A stretch of 25,232 nt of DNA from Bacteroidetes bacterium UBA7368 (lineage in GTDB: Bacteria > Bacteroidota > Rhodothermia > Rhodothermales > UBA10348): positions 1 to 25,232 of the forward strand of contig DKOG01000085.1 of the NCBI GenBank assembly GCA_002469915.1. The letters are read 5' to 3'. The stretch's first letter is position 1; each line of letters begins with the position of its first letter. Positions 16,329 through 24,440 of this stretch are shown here, one piece after another. The notes beneath the pieces are model-generated. The model did no database searches and was not told the origin of the DNA. It worked only from the letters and a program-made list of their open reading frames with translations. The position numbers and the translations under genes are program-made.

Positions 16329-16550
16329 ATGAATAAGGTGTTGGGCTATGCTCCGATGGTGGAGGAAAGTGGAGTGGCTACCGTCTATTTGACGGCAGAA
16401 GACTGGCATGTTGTAGCTGACACTCTATTTCACATGGATACGCCACGTGACATGATTCCCGAGGAAATCCTTGATTATACCCTGATCAAAGAGAAGCAAG
16501 CTATTGAATTCAAGACCGTGGAACGCATGATCACGGTAGAAATGATTTAG
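16329..16550 (+). CDS. Small hypothetical protein
   Basis: I do not recognise this 73-residue protein. From ATG 16329 it reads MNKVLGYAPMVEESGVATVY and continues with an acidic-aromatic segment (LTAEDWHVVADTLFHMDT) and a charged C-terminus (ERMITVEMI). It has a balanced, coding-like composition with no membrane segment or signal peptide. An in-frame ATG at 16284 would add 15 residues of poorer quality. It lies between thyA (divergent) and apaG (convergent), and its TAG overlaps the apaG TAA by three bases. It is probably a small cytoplasmic protein. Confidence 0.55.
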   Translation: MNKVLGYAPMVEESGVATVYLTAEDWHVVADTLFHMDTPRDMIPEEILDYTLIKEKQAIEFKTVERMITVEMI

Positions 16551-16930
16551 TTAGCGGCAGCCTTCAGATCAAATCGGGGGATATCTACTTTCAGGCGCTC
16601 ACCGTGGGCCTTCTCCATGGTGTATGTGCCTTCCATGTGCCCTGTGAACGTTTCTAGTACACAGTAGCTATTGTACTCGTGTACTTCACCCGGTCCGATG
16701 ATGGGCTGTTTTCCAATAACTCCCTCACCTTCCACTTCCTGAACGCTACCCTTTGCGTCAGTTATGTACCAGTGGCGGCGTAGAAGCTGAATGTCTTCTG
16801 GACCATGGTTTTCAATTCGGACGAAATACCCAAATACGAACCTTTTCGAAAGCACGTCCGATTGGCCATCGAGATACACGGGGCGAACGGTGACCTGAAT
16901 GTCACGGGTGATGGCGTGGTATGGGATCAT
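16547..16930 (-). CDS. apaG: ApaG family protein
   Basis: A 127-residue single-domain protein of fibronectin-III-like fold, close to the 125-residue E. coli ApaG. Features are the beta strands RFVFGYFVRIENHG (30-43), LLRRHWYITDAKG (49-61), the Gly-rich loop GEGVIGKQPIIGPGE (68-82) that in ApaG structures may contact phosphate, and the end of the domain MEGTYTME. ApaG has been linked to metal homeostasis and dinucleoside polyphosphates, but its exact activity is unsettled. The ATG lies 187 bases from korA, which is divergent. Confidence 0.93.
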   Translation of the reverse strand: MIPYHAITRDIQVTVRPVYLDGQSDVLSKRFVFGYFVRIENHGPEDIQLLRRHWYITDAKGSVQEVEGEGVIGKQPIIGPGEVHEYNSYCVLETFTGHMEGTYTMEKAHGERLKVDIPRFDLKAAAN

Positions 16931-17117
16931 GATGCCGGGCGTGTTTTTGAAGGTTCAATATAATACGAGGCCTCTTCTAGAAAGCAACGTAAAACCGTTT
17001 GGACCAATATACATGGATCAATTATGCCGGAAATAGGGCAAAAGATTCTGGTATAGGCTACATTAGCGCAAATTTATTACCCAAAGCCTAGACAGATCTC
17101 TATAAAAGACTTTCTAA

Positions 17118-18971
17118 ATGGCCAATAAAACTGTCGAAAAGCTACCAGAGGCCACAATACTCTTTGCGGGTGACTCTGGTGATGGAATGCAGCTTACTGG
17201 TACGCAGTTCACGCTCGCCACTGCGTACGCCATGAATGACCTGGCGACACTTCCCGATTTTCCAGCTGAAATTCGTGCTCCCATTGGTACTACCTATGGG
17301 GTAAGTGGATTTCAGCTCCATTTCGGATCCGTAGACATTCGGACGCCGGGAGACAAGGTTGACCTATTAGTCTCCATGAATCCGGCCGCTCTGAAAGTTA
17401 ACGTGGATCGAGTGAAGACGGGCGGAACCATTCTGGTGAACAGTAACGCTTTTGAAAAGCGAAACTTTGATCTGGCTAATATGGATTCCAATCCGCTGGA
17501 AGATGGGTCGCTCGATAAATACAGGGTGATTCAGGTTGAGCTTACGCGTCTAACCAGGGAAACCCTCAAGGAATCGTCGCTCAATCAAAAAGAGATTGAC
17601 CGATCCAAGAATATGTTTGCCTTGGGGCTCGCGCTCTGGCTGTATTCACGTCCTGTGGAGCCGGCAAGAAATTGGATATCTAAGAAGTTCGCCAAAAAGC
17701 CGGATATCAAGGATGCTAACCTTGAGCTGCTCAAAAAAGGATACCATTTTGGTGAGACGACAGAGCAGTTTGTCACCCGCTACGAAGTGGAGCCAGCGAA
17801 GCTGGCTCCAGGAAGGTATCGTGCTGTTGTCGGCGTCCAAGCGCTAGCTATGGGACTCGTTGCAGCAGCCGACAAGAGCGGACTTGAGATCGTATACGGT
17901 TCATACCCGATCACTCCCGCTTCAGACATCTTGCACACGCTCAGTCGCTACAAACATCATGGCATTGCTACCGTGCAGGCCGAAGATGAGATTGCGGCAG
18001 TAGGTGTTGCTATTGGGGCCAGCTTTGGTGGTGCTTTGGGCATTACCGGTACTTCAGGACCCGGCATCGCCCTAAAAGGCGAGGCCATGGGTCTCGCTAT
18101 GATCACGGAGATGCCTCTCGTGATCGTGAATGTGCAGCGAGGAGGCCCCTCTACTGGTTTGCCTACAAAAACGGAGCAGTCCGATTTGATGCAGGCACTT
18201 TACGGTCGAAACGGAGATGCTCCGATGCCGGTGATTGCAGCCAGTACGCCAGGCGACTGTTTTGAGGTTGCCTACGAAGCTTGCCGGATTGCGGTGAAGT
18301 ACATGACACCGGTGCTACTTCTTTCAGATGGGTACTTGGCCAATGGTTCGGAGCCATGGCTCATTCCAGATTCAGATTCTCTGAATGCGTTTGATGTAAC
18401 GTTCGCAGACAAGCCTAATCATAAAGTGGATGGTGAGGACGTGTTTTGGCCTTATCTCCGTGATGAAAAGACGTTGGCCCGCCCTTGGGCGAAGCCAGGA
18501 ACGGCGGGGCTCGAACATCGCGTCGGTGGTCTCGAGAAGGAGGATGGTTCAGGCAACGTTTCTTATGACTCAATGAATCATGAGAAGATGACTCAGCTAC
18601 GCTTTGAAAAAGTGAAGCGGATTCAGCAAGAGATTCCCGCGACAGAAATTTTTGGTGATCCAGATGGGGATTTGCTGATCGTTGGCTGGGGCTCAACTCG
18701 AGGTGCTATCGAGGCAGGGGTAACCCGATCGATCGCTGCTGGCTTGAAAGTTGCCTCTATTCACCTTCGTTTTATTAGCCCGTTACCGGGAGATCTCACG
18801 GAAGTGTTTAGTCAATTCAAACAGTTTTTGGTACCTGAATTGAATAACGGTCAACTCGTACGCGTGCTAAGGGATGAGTATCTGCTTCCCTTTGAGGCGT
18901 TCAATAAAGTTCAGGGACGACCTTTTGGTCCCTCCGAAATCGCAGAAAAAGTAGCCGAATTAGTGGGCTAG
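17118..18971 (+). CDS. korA: 2-oxoacid:acceptor oxidoreductase, fused gamma-alpha subunit (2-oxoglutarate:ferredoxin oxidoreductase KorA type)
   Basis: A 617-residue subunit. The gamma domain (about residues 10-195) begins with ILFAGDSGDGMQLTGTQFT, and the alpha pyrimidine-binding domain starts near 236 with YGSYPITPASD (YPITP 263-267), followed by AEDEIAAVGVAIGAS and GTSGPGIALKGEA. The last 120 residues hold the transketolase C-terminal-like domain. With KorB it forms a CoA- and TPP-dependent enzyme that oxidises a 2-oxoacid, probably 2-oxoglutarate to succinyl-CoA, passing electrons to ferredoxin. It is the first gene of a two-gene operon, with a 30-base gap before korB. Substrate choice between 2-oxoglutarate and pyruvate is inferred from the fused layout. 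Confidence 0.92.
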   Translation: MANKTVEKLPEATILFAGDSGDGMQLTGTQFTLATAYAMNDLATLPDFPAEIRAPIGTTYGVSGFQLHFGSVDIRTPGDKVDLLVSMNPAALKVNVDRVKTGGTILVNSNAFEKRNFDLANMDSNPLEDGSLDKYRVIQVELTRLTRETLKESSLNQKEIDRSKNMFALGLALWLYSRPVEPARNWISKKFAKKPDIKDANLELLKKGYHFGETTEQFVTRYEVEPAKLAPGRYRAVVGVQALAMGLVAAADKSGLEIVYGSYPITPASDILHTLSRYKHHGIATVQAEDEIAAVGVAIGASFGGALGITGTSGPGIALKGEAMGLAMITEMPLVIVNVQRGGPSTGLPTKTEQSDLMQALYGRNGDAPMPVIAASTPGDCFEVAYEACRIAVKYMTPVLLLSDGYLANGSEPWLIPDSDSLNAFDVTFADKPNHKVDGEDVFWPYLRDEKTLARPWAKPGTAGLEHRVGGLEKEDGSGNVSYDSMNHEKMTQLRFEKVKRIQQEIPATEIFGDPDGDLLIVGWGSTRGAIEAGVTRSIAAGLKVASIHLRFISPLPGDLTEVFSQFKQFLVPELNNGQLVRVLRDEYLLPFEAFNKVQGRPFGPSEIAEKVAELVG

Positions 18972-19001
18972 GCCCCGGATCTAAAACTTTCAGAAGTGGA
19001 T

Positions 19002-20192
19002 ATGTCAGACAACGAATCCAAATCGAATTTGCCACCGGGACGGAAACCTACTCGTCCACCGGGAGCAGGCCCCAAGATGCCACCCTCACGCCCGCCAGGA
19101 GCTAGACCTCCTGGACCGAAAGGCCCGCCGGGAGCCAGGCCTCCAGGACCCAAAGGTCCACCGGGTGCAAGGCCACCAGGACCGGGAGGAGATGGTGCCC
19201 TCAGCCGAGCTGACTTTTCGTCAGATCAGGATGTGCGCTGGTGTCCTGGGTGTGGCGATTATGCCATTCTTGCGACTGTTCAGCGGTTGATGCCCGAATT
19301 GGGTGTGCCCAGAGAAAAACTGGTGTTTATATCGGGAATTGGCTGCTCGAGTCGTTTTCCCTATTACATGAACACCTACGGTATGCACTCTATTCACGGA
19401 CGTGCACCTACGATTGTGACAGGCCTCAAAACGGCGCGTCCGGATCTGGATGTGTGGATGATTACCGGCGATGGGGATAGCCTGTCCATCGGTGGCAATC
19501 ACATTATTCACTTGATGCGTCGTAATGTGAACATGCAGGTTATCATGTTCAATAACCAGATATACGGATTGACGAAGGGGCAGTACAGTCCTACTTCAGA
19601 GAAGGGCAAGATCACCAAATCAACTCCATTTGGTTCACTGGATCATCCATTTAACCCGATAGCCCTCGTCTTGGGCGCCGATGCATCGTTCGTGGCGCGA
19701 TCTATGGACCGGGACCCCAAACACATGAAGAAAATGCTCAAGGCATCTCATGCGTATCAGGGAACGGGATTTGTAGAGGTCTACCAGAACTGCAATATTT
19801 TTAATGATGGTGCTTTCTTTCAGTACACCGAAAAGGCGACTAAATCTGATAGGGCCATTTTCATTGAGCACGGGAAACCGTTAGTGTATGCGGGCGGCAC
19901 GAAGGGCTTGAGGCTTGAAGGATTTCACCTCGAGACGGTTGATTTGGAATCTGGAGAATTCGGAATAGATGACTGTTTGGTTTACGACGAAACGAGTCGG
20001 GAACTGGCTGGCATCCTTTCGCGAGTGTACTGGAAAGAAGATCTACCGCAGCCCTTCGGAATCTTTTATCGAGAGGAACGTCCGGCATACGATGTCCAGG
20101 TTCGAGAGCAGATCAATGCGGTCATCGAGCGTTCTGGAAAAGGATCGTTGAAGCAGCTCCTGGAGGAAGGAGATACTTGGGAGGTAAGCTAA
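19002..20192 (+). CDS. korB: 2-oxoacid:acceptor oxidoreductase beta subunit (KorB type) with collagen-like N-terminal extension
   Basis: A 396-residue TPP-binding subunit. The catalytic part starts near residue 76 with RWCPGCGDYAILA. The four Fe-S cysteines expected in KorB are present: C81, C84, C115 (GIGC) and C264 (YQNCNIFND). The TPP/Mg motif is TGDGDSLSIGGNH with NNQIYGLTKGQYSPTS. KorB proteins normally start close to WCPGCG. Here about 60 residues of a basic Pro/Gly-rich extension precede it, with three 11-residue repeats (PPGARPPGPKG) and eight PPG motifs. I chose ATG 19002; a GTG two codons upstream (18996) is possible. It works with KorA as a complex. The extension is not part of the enzyme fold. 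Confidence 0.92.
   Translation: MSDNESKSNLPPGRKPTRPPGAGPKMPPSRPPGARPPGPKGPPGARPPGPKGPPGARPPGPGGDGALSRADFSSDQDVRWCPGCGDYAILATVQRLMPELGVPREKLVFISGIGCSSRFPYYMNTYGMHSIHGRAPTIVTGLKTARPDLDVWMITGDGDSLSIGGNHIIHLMRRNVNMQVIMFNNQIYGLTKGQYSPTSEKGKITKSTPFGSLDHPFNPIALVLGADASFVARSMDRDPKHMKKMLKASHAYQGTGFVEVYQNCNIFNDGAFFQYTEKATKSDRAIFIEHGKPLVYAGGTKGLRLEGFHLETVDLESGEFGIDDCLVYDETSRELAGILSRVYWKEDLPQPFGIFYREERPAYDVQVREQINAVIERSGKGSLKQLLEEGDTWEVS
19092..19190 (+). repeat. Three 33-bp tandem repeats coding PPGARPPGPKG
   Basis: Copies are at 19092-19124, 19125-19157 and 19158-19190. The encoded residues are the same in copies 1 and 2, and in copy 3 only the tenth residue differs (Lys to Gly). The nucleotides differ at many third codon positions, as in CCG/CCA/CCT and GGA/GGC/GGT. 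This pattern points to an old duplication kept by selection on the protein. Confidence 0.85.
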
Positions 20193-20194
20193 AG

Positions 20195-20213
20195 AGGCCC
20201 TTTTGGGCTTTAT
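20195..20213 (+). terminator. Weak hairpin after korB
   Basis: A 6-bp stem (20195-20200 against 20205-20210, one G-U pair) with a TTTT loop and a short T-rich tail starts three bases after the korB stop. It is a plausible but weak intrinsic terminator. Confidence 0.3.
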
Positions 20214-20270
20214 AGGGCCATTTTAGGGACTGTGAATCCTCTGTAAACTAACCGGTAGCTGGCTGTAGGG

Positions 20271-20301
20271 TTGGTATGGGCTAAAAATAGTCGTATATTT
20301 C
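20271..20301 (+). promoter_or_regulatory. Candidate Bacteroidota-type promoter of the L31 gene
   Basis: TTGG (20271-20274), 19 bases, then TATATTTC (20294-20301) resembles the -33 TTTG / -7 TAnnTTTG pattern of Bacteroidota housekeeping promoters, with one mismatch in each box. It would start transcription near 20308, leaving a leader of about 70 bases before the L31 start. Confidence 0.4.
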
Positions 20302-20378
20302 CCGACTCCCTGAAGAGCGCGCATGAGTATTGCGTGTAACTAATTGAAAAAATTCCCCCGCCACGCGCGAGGCTTGAT

Positions 20379-20585
20379 ATGAAGAAGGATATCCATCCAG
20401 AATACCACATGATGACGGTCACCTTAGCTGACGGAACGAAGTTTCAGACGCGTTCGACTATGAAAGGTGAAGAGTACGCGTCAGAGGTTGATTCCACCAA
20501 TCATCCTTTCTACACCGGAAAACGCCAGTTTGTCGATACAGCCGGTCGTGTTGAGAAGTTCAACCGCCGCTACGCCAAGAAGTAA
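20379..20585 (+). CDS. rpmE: 50S ribosomal protein L31, cysteine-free (zinc-independent) form
   Basis: A 68-residue protein starting [20 protein letters not shown], a typical L31 N-terminus, and ending with [20 protein letters not shown] and a basic tail, as in the L31 family. It has no cysteine at all, so the CxxC zinc ribbon of the C+ form is absent, and the protein should bind the ribosome without zinc. GAGG lies six bases before the ATG, a rare clear ribosome binding site in this window. It is transcribed alone and ends in a strong terminator. L31 bridges the ribosomal subunits, and zinc-free versions can be used under zinc limitation in bacteria that carry both forms. Confidence 0.9.
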   Translation: MKKDIHPEYHMMTVTLADGTKFQTRSTMKGEEYASEVDSTNHPFYTGKRQFVDTAGRVEKFNRRYAKK

Positions 20586-20633
20586 GTCACCGGTGGGGTT
20601 TTTCCCCTTCGACTTATCTGGCTTTGAATTTGG

Positions 20634-20672
20634 AAAGGCGCATGTCCCTCGGACATGCGCCTTTCTTTTTAT
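20634..20672 (+). terminator. Strong Rho-independent terminator of the L31 gene
   Basis: A perfect 14-bp stem (20634-20647 against 20651-20664) with a three-base loop is followed by CTTTTTAT. It lies 48 bases after the stop codon and separates L31 from nhaA. Confidence 0.92.
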
Positions 20673-20773
20673 CCCAATTTCCGGAAGCGAGCGGGCATTC
20701 TGTGAAGTGAAATTCATGGAATTTGGTTGATCCATCCTCGTTCACAGGTCACTGTCTATCGTCAGGGTACTCT

Positions 20774-22132
20774 ATGAAAAACGATTCTTTTAGACCTTTA
20801 GAAGCGCGGCCCGTGGATGGGTTACTGCGCCCTATTCAGGAGTTCATGAAGCTGGAAGCCTCTTCTGGTATCCTACTTATTGGGATGGCCGTATTGGCGA
20901 TGATCCTCGCCAATTCACCGCTTTCCTCAGCCTACTTTCAGCTTTTAGAGATTCCCGTCACAGTTGGGTTCGGGGCGTTAACCATTGCCAAGCCGCTTTT
21001 ACTGTGGATAAACGATGGGCTGATGGCTCTGTTTTTCTTTTTGGTAGGCCTTGAGTTAAAACGAGAAGTGCTCACTGGAGAGTTATCAACTCCTAAGGAT
21101 GCGATTTTACCCATTTTCGCAGCTATAGGTGGGATGTTCGTACCTGCGGCCTTGTATGTGTTGGTTACGGGAGGAACGCCTTTTACTTCGGGATGGGGAA
21201 TTCCCATGGCAACAGATATTGCGTTTGCCCTGGGTATTTTAGCCTTGCTAGGGACTCGTGCACCCGTCTCATTGAAGATTTTCCTGACGGCTATGGCCAT
21301 CATTGATGACTTAGGTGCCATTCTTGTCATCGCCATTTTTTACACCAGTAAGCTCAACTTCATCGCACTTGGCGTGGGTATGAGCACATGGGTAGTGGCG
21401 CTAATTGGAAACGCGCTCGGCATTCGAAAAACATCATTCTACGTCTTGCTGGGAATTGTGCTTTGGGTAGCGTTTCTAAAATCCGGGGTGCATGCAACGA
21501 TTGCAGGTGTTTTACTTGCTCTCACCATTCCAGCCAGACCGCGCATTAATGTAGCCAGTTTCAAGGAGCAGGCATTAGCCTTTTTATCTTCTATACAAAC
21601 AGATAAGAAGGACGGAGAGACAAAGGAAATGCAGTCAAATAACCATGATGTGGTGCATACCTTGGAAGTTCTTTCTAAAGACGCGGAAACTCCGCTCATC
21701 CGAATGGAGCATTCACTGCATGGATGGGTAGCTTTCTTCATCATGCCTGTATTTGCGTTGGCTAATTCCGGTGTGGATCTACGAAGCATGTCTATACTCG
21801 ATGCCCTAGTGCACCCAGTGGCATTAGGAATCATCGTAGGACTCTTTATCGGGAAGCAATTGGGCGTGGTCCTTTTTTCTTGGGCAGCACTACGGACAGG
21901 TTGGGCCTCTCTACCGCGAGGAGTCACATGGGGCCATCTTTACGGCGTAGCTGTACTTTCTGGTGTAGGATTTACGATGTCCCTTTTCATTGGTGGCCTG
22001 TCTTTTTCCGACCCTGAAATTTTGGCTCGTGCGAAAAGCGGCATTTTGTTTGCCTCCATTTTAGCCGGACTTTTGGGCTACTCCATCCTCCGGTGGGTAG
22101 GCGGGAAGTCGAACCCGACCGATTCTGTTTGA
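20774..22132 (+). CDS. nhaA: Na+/H+ antiporter NhaA
   Basis: A 452-residue inner-membrane protein of about 12 helices that exports Na+ in exchange for H+. The family core is visible: LLWINDGLMALFFFLVGLEL (77-96), TDIAFALGILALLG (148-161) and AIIDDLGAILVIAIF (175-189), with the paired ion-binding D178 and D179. A hydrophilic loop of roughly 60 residues (around SIQTDKKDGETKEM) makes it longer than E. coli NhaA (388) but usual for the long form. I chose ATG 20774 with AGGGT upstream, because the 17 residues from an earlier TTG (20723) have no family support. It fits a marine or halophilic lifestyle. Pyrimidine phosphorylase follows 48 bases later. Confidence 0.94.
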   Translation: MKNDSFRPLEARPVDGLLRPIQEFMKLEASSGILLIGMAVLAMILANSPLSSAYFQLLEIPVTVGFGALTIAKPLLLWINDGLMALFFFLVGLELKREVLTGELSTPKDAILPIFAAIGGMFVPAALYVLVTGGTPFTSGWGIPMATDIAFALGILALLGTRAPVSLKIFLTAMAIIDDLGAILVIAIFYTSKLNFIALGVGMSTWVVALIGNALGIRKTSFYVLLGIVLWVAFLKSGVHATIAGVLLALTIPARPRINVASFKEQALAFLSSIQTDKKDGETKEMQSNNHDVVHTLEVLSKDAETPLIRMEHSLHGWVAFFIMPVFALANSGVDLRSMSILDALVHPVALGIIVGLFIGKQLGVVLFSWAALRTGWASLPRGVTWGHLYGVAVLSGVGFTMSLFIGGLSFSDPEILARAKSGILFASILAGLLGYSILRWVGGKSNPTDSV

Positions 22133-22180
22133 CTTAACTGATTTGCTCTGTACGTTCATATCCATCAATCTGGAATTTCC

Positions 22181-23506
22181 ATGAATGCAATTGATCTGAT
22201 CATCCAAAAAAGGAACGGTGGAGCACTCTCTCGGGAAGAGATTTCTTTTCTCGTAAAGGGATATACAGATGGCTCTATTCCTGATTATCAGATGGCTGCC
22301 TTCATGATGGCATCCTTCCTTCAAGGGCTGTCTGAATCTGAGATGGTTTCGCTTACCGAAACGATGCTTCACTCTGGAGAAGTGTTGGATCTGAGTGAGA
22401 TTCCGGGGATTAAGGTGGACAAACACTCTACCGGCGGAGTTGGCGATAAAATATCAATCGTATTGGCTCCTCTAGTGGCGGCCTGCGGTGTAAAAGTGCC
22501 CATGATATCGGGAAGGGGTCTGGGGCACACAGGTGGAACGCTCGATAAGCTGGAATCTATACCTGGATTTCAAACGACCGTATCTACAGCAGTTTATCGC
22601 AAGCAGCTGGCAGAGATTGGCGTGGTTATGATCGGGCAGACCAAAGACATCGCTCCGGCTGATAAAAAAATGTATGCGTTGCGAGATGCAACCGGTACAG
22701 TCGAATACATCCCATTTATTGCCGCCTCCATTCTTTCGAAAAAACTAGCTGAGGGTGCGGATGCATTGGTTCTGGATGTGAAATGCGGATCTGGAGCCAT
22801 GATGCAGTCCGAACAGGATGCGCGAGTACTTGCCGAGACGATGACACGCCTGGCTGAGAGTTTCGGTACTCCGACAACTGCTTTTCTGACGGACATGAAC
22901 AATCCTCTGGGCCATGCTACAGGCAACTGGCCAGAAATCGTAGAGTGTATTGACTGCTTGCACGGAAACGGACCAGATGATGTCATGGAAGTGACTATCG
23001 CGCTAGCCGTTGAGATGTTACTTGCTGGAAAGGTCGCATCGTCACAAGAAGAAGCGAAAGAGCTGTGTAATTCTGCTATTTCTTCTGGCCGAGCGTTCGA
23101 AAAGTTTGTTGAGATGGTTGAGGTTCAAGGGGGCAGTGCTCAGGCCATTCGAGATCCAGCATCCAGAAATGAAAATCGGGTCGAAGTGGTTGTTCATGCT
23201 AGCCAATCGGGCGTCATAAAGTGGATTGACTCCAGAGATATCGGTCGTGCTTCTGTGGTCTTAGGCGCCGGGAGAGCCACCAAAGAGGATAGTGTAGATC
23301 CTTTGGCAGGTATCATCCTTACGGTGAAGCCGGGGGATACCGTTCAGATAGGAGAGTCTATTGCTCTGATTCAGGCGTCTACGAATGCACACATTGAACG
23401 TACTATTCCCGTAATGATGGCCGCCTTTAAGTTTGACGAGGAGACCCCAAAAGAGGGGAGTCGTCTACTTTCAAAGTATCAGAATGGCCGTTGGGTGAAT
23501 CCGTAG
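22181..23506 (+). CDS. Pyrimidine-nucleoside (thymidine) phosphorylase
   Basis: A 441-residue protein, usual for the family. It splits thymidine or uridine with phosphate into base and sugar 1-phosphate, for nucleoside salvage. Motifs include VDKHSTGGVGDKISIVLAPL (79-98), which binds phosphate, and SGRGLGHTGGTLDKLESIPG (110-129), the family signature, plus LDVKCGSGAMM. The C-terminal domain holds the lipoyl-like barrel fold (VDPLAGIILTVKPGDTVQIG). The sequence fits pdp (broad specificity) and deoA (thymidine only), and I cannot separate these from sequence alone. It may be co-transcribed with nhaA. Confidence 0.94.
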   Translation: MNAIDLIIQKRNGGALSREEISFLVKGYTDGSIPDYQMAAFMMASFLQGLSESEMVSLTETMLHSGEVLDLSEIPGIKVDKHSTGGVGDKISIVLAPLVAACGVKVPMISGRGLGHTGGTLDKLESIPGFQTTVSTAVYRKQLAEIGVVMIGQTKDIAPADKKMYALRDATGTVEYIPFIAASILSKKLAEGADALVLDVKCGSGAMMQSEQDARVLAETMTRLAESFGTPTTAFLTDMNNPLGHATGNWPEIVECIDCLHGNGPDDVMEVTIALAVEMLLAGKVASSQEEAKELCNSAISSGRAFEKFVEMVEVQGGSAQAIRDPASRNENRVEVVVHASQSGVIKWIDSRDIGRASVVLGAGRATKEDSVDPLAGIILTVKPGDTVQIGESIALIQASTNAHIERTIPVMMAAFKFDEETPKEGSRLLSKYQNGRWVNP

Positions 23507-23562
23507 CAGACTCTTTACGTAGTAAGGTTTCACGAGCTGGAAATTCCGGTGTAAGTTGAAGA

Positions 23563-23578
23563 GAAACGTGCCGTTTTT
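23563..23578 (+). terminator. Possible weak terminator after the nucleoside phosphorylase gene
   Basis: A 5-bp stem AAACG/CGTTT with a TGC loop leads into a T-run (TTTTTTC). It is short, but placed between the phosphorylase stop and the pspA promoter. Confidence 0.3.
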
Positions 23579-23585
23579 TCTTCAG

Positions 23586-23640
23586 TTTGATGATTGAATC
23601 CGCATCATTACTATATTTGATACGGGAAATGAATTCCCGT
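23586..23640 (+). promoter_or_regulatory. Candidate pspA promoter with an inverted repeat at the predicted start
   Basis: TTTG (23586-23589) and TATATTTG (23612-23619) match the Bacteroidota -33/-7 boxes exactly in sequence, with a 22-base spacer, slightly longer than the usual 19-21. Directly downstream is a 7-bp inverted repeat with a 5-base spacer (acgggaa-atgaa-ttcccgt, 23622-23640), which overlaps the expected transcription start. It could be an operator or a 5' hairpin. Confidence 0.5.
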
Positions 23641-23660
23641 TAACTAACATTTAGAAAGCC

Positions 23661-24431
23661 ATGTCCATCTGGTCACGTTTCACGCGATTTGTTAAATCTG
23701 TTTTCGGCGGTGCAATTTCCGCTCTCGAAGATCCCAAGTTGATCCTCGAGCAGAACATTAGGGAGCTCAACGATCAGGTCCCGAAAATGAACGAAAACAT
23801 CGCAACGGTGAAAGCCAACGTGATGATGCTTCAGAAAGAAGTACGAAAGTATGAGAAGGAACTGGCTGACGTTACTTCCAAAGTAAAAGCTGGAATTCAG
23901 GCTGGACGCGATGACATTGCTGAGCGATACGCAATGCGACTAGAGTCGGTCAGAGAAAATGTATCATCGGCTAAAGAGCAACTCAAGTATGCATCTGCGG
24001 CATACGACAAGGCTCTTCAGGTCAAAAAAGCGTTCATGCGGGAGAAAGAACGTAAGATTGCAGAAGCGAAAGATGCATTGCGTGCCCACGAACGTGCCAA
24101 GTGGCAGGCCAAAGTTGCGGATACACTCGAGTCCTTTGAGGTTGCTGGCATCGATCAGACCCACGACGAAATGCTCAATCGTATCCAAGAACAAACTGCA
24201 CTCAATGAAGCTCGCATGGAAATGGCGTTGGATTCTGTGGACACAGAAACGCTCAAAATCGAGGAAGACGCGCAGCAGATTCGTGCTTCAGAACTGGTCA
24301 AGCAGTTCAAACTTGAAATGGGCGTAGGTGATACGAGTGGATCAGCCGAAGAGCCGCAACTCGATATTTCAGAGCAAGAAGCTGAGACGGGTTATAAGAC
24401 CATTGGAAAACAGCGTACAAAGGGTCAATAA
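23661..24431 (+). CDS. pspA: PspA/IM30 family phage-shock protein
   Basis: A 256-residue, almost wholly helical protein. The amphipathic N-terminus (SIWSRFTRFVKSVFGGAIS, 2-20) and the LEDPKLILEQNIREL segment (22-36) are typical of PspA/Vipp1, followed by long coiled coil to about residue 195. In this family the protein binds stressed inner membranes and forms ESCRT-III-like assemblies that limit proton leakage. The last 60 residues are acidic and end in a KTIGKQ motif (246-251). It is the first gene of an operon: the next gene starts nine bases later and repeats part of this C-terminus. No pspF or pspBC is in view. Confidence 0.9.
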   Translation: MSIWSRFTRFVKSVFGGAISALEDPKLILEQNIRELNDQVPKMNENIATVKANVMMLQKEVRKYEKELADVTSKVKAGIQAGRDDIAERYAMRLESVRENVSSAKEQLKYASAAYDKALQVKKAFMREKERKIAEAKDALRAHERAKWQAKVADTLESFEVAGIDQTHDEMLNRIQEQTALNEARMEMALDSVDTETLKIEEDAQQIRASELVKQFKLEMGVGDTSGSAEEPQLDISEQEAETGYKTIGKQRTKGQ

Positions 24432-24440
24432 GATTCGATC

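Noticed and set aside
17060..17080. TAAATTTG on the minus strand upstream of apaG as a promoter box
   Set aside because: No matching TTTG box at the right distance, and it lies about 140 bases from the apaG start.
18968..19153. Minus-strand frame rich in GPGG and GG repeats opposite the KorB extension
   Set aside because: It is the complement of the Pro/Gly codons of KorB; it has no start context and disappears outside the repeats.
20311..20372. Possible L31 leader structure pairing GCGTG with CACGC near the GAGG site
   Set aside because: The stem is only five base pairs with a long loop, too weak to claim an autoregulatory element.
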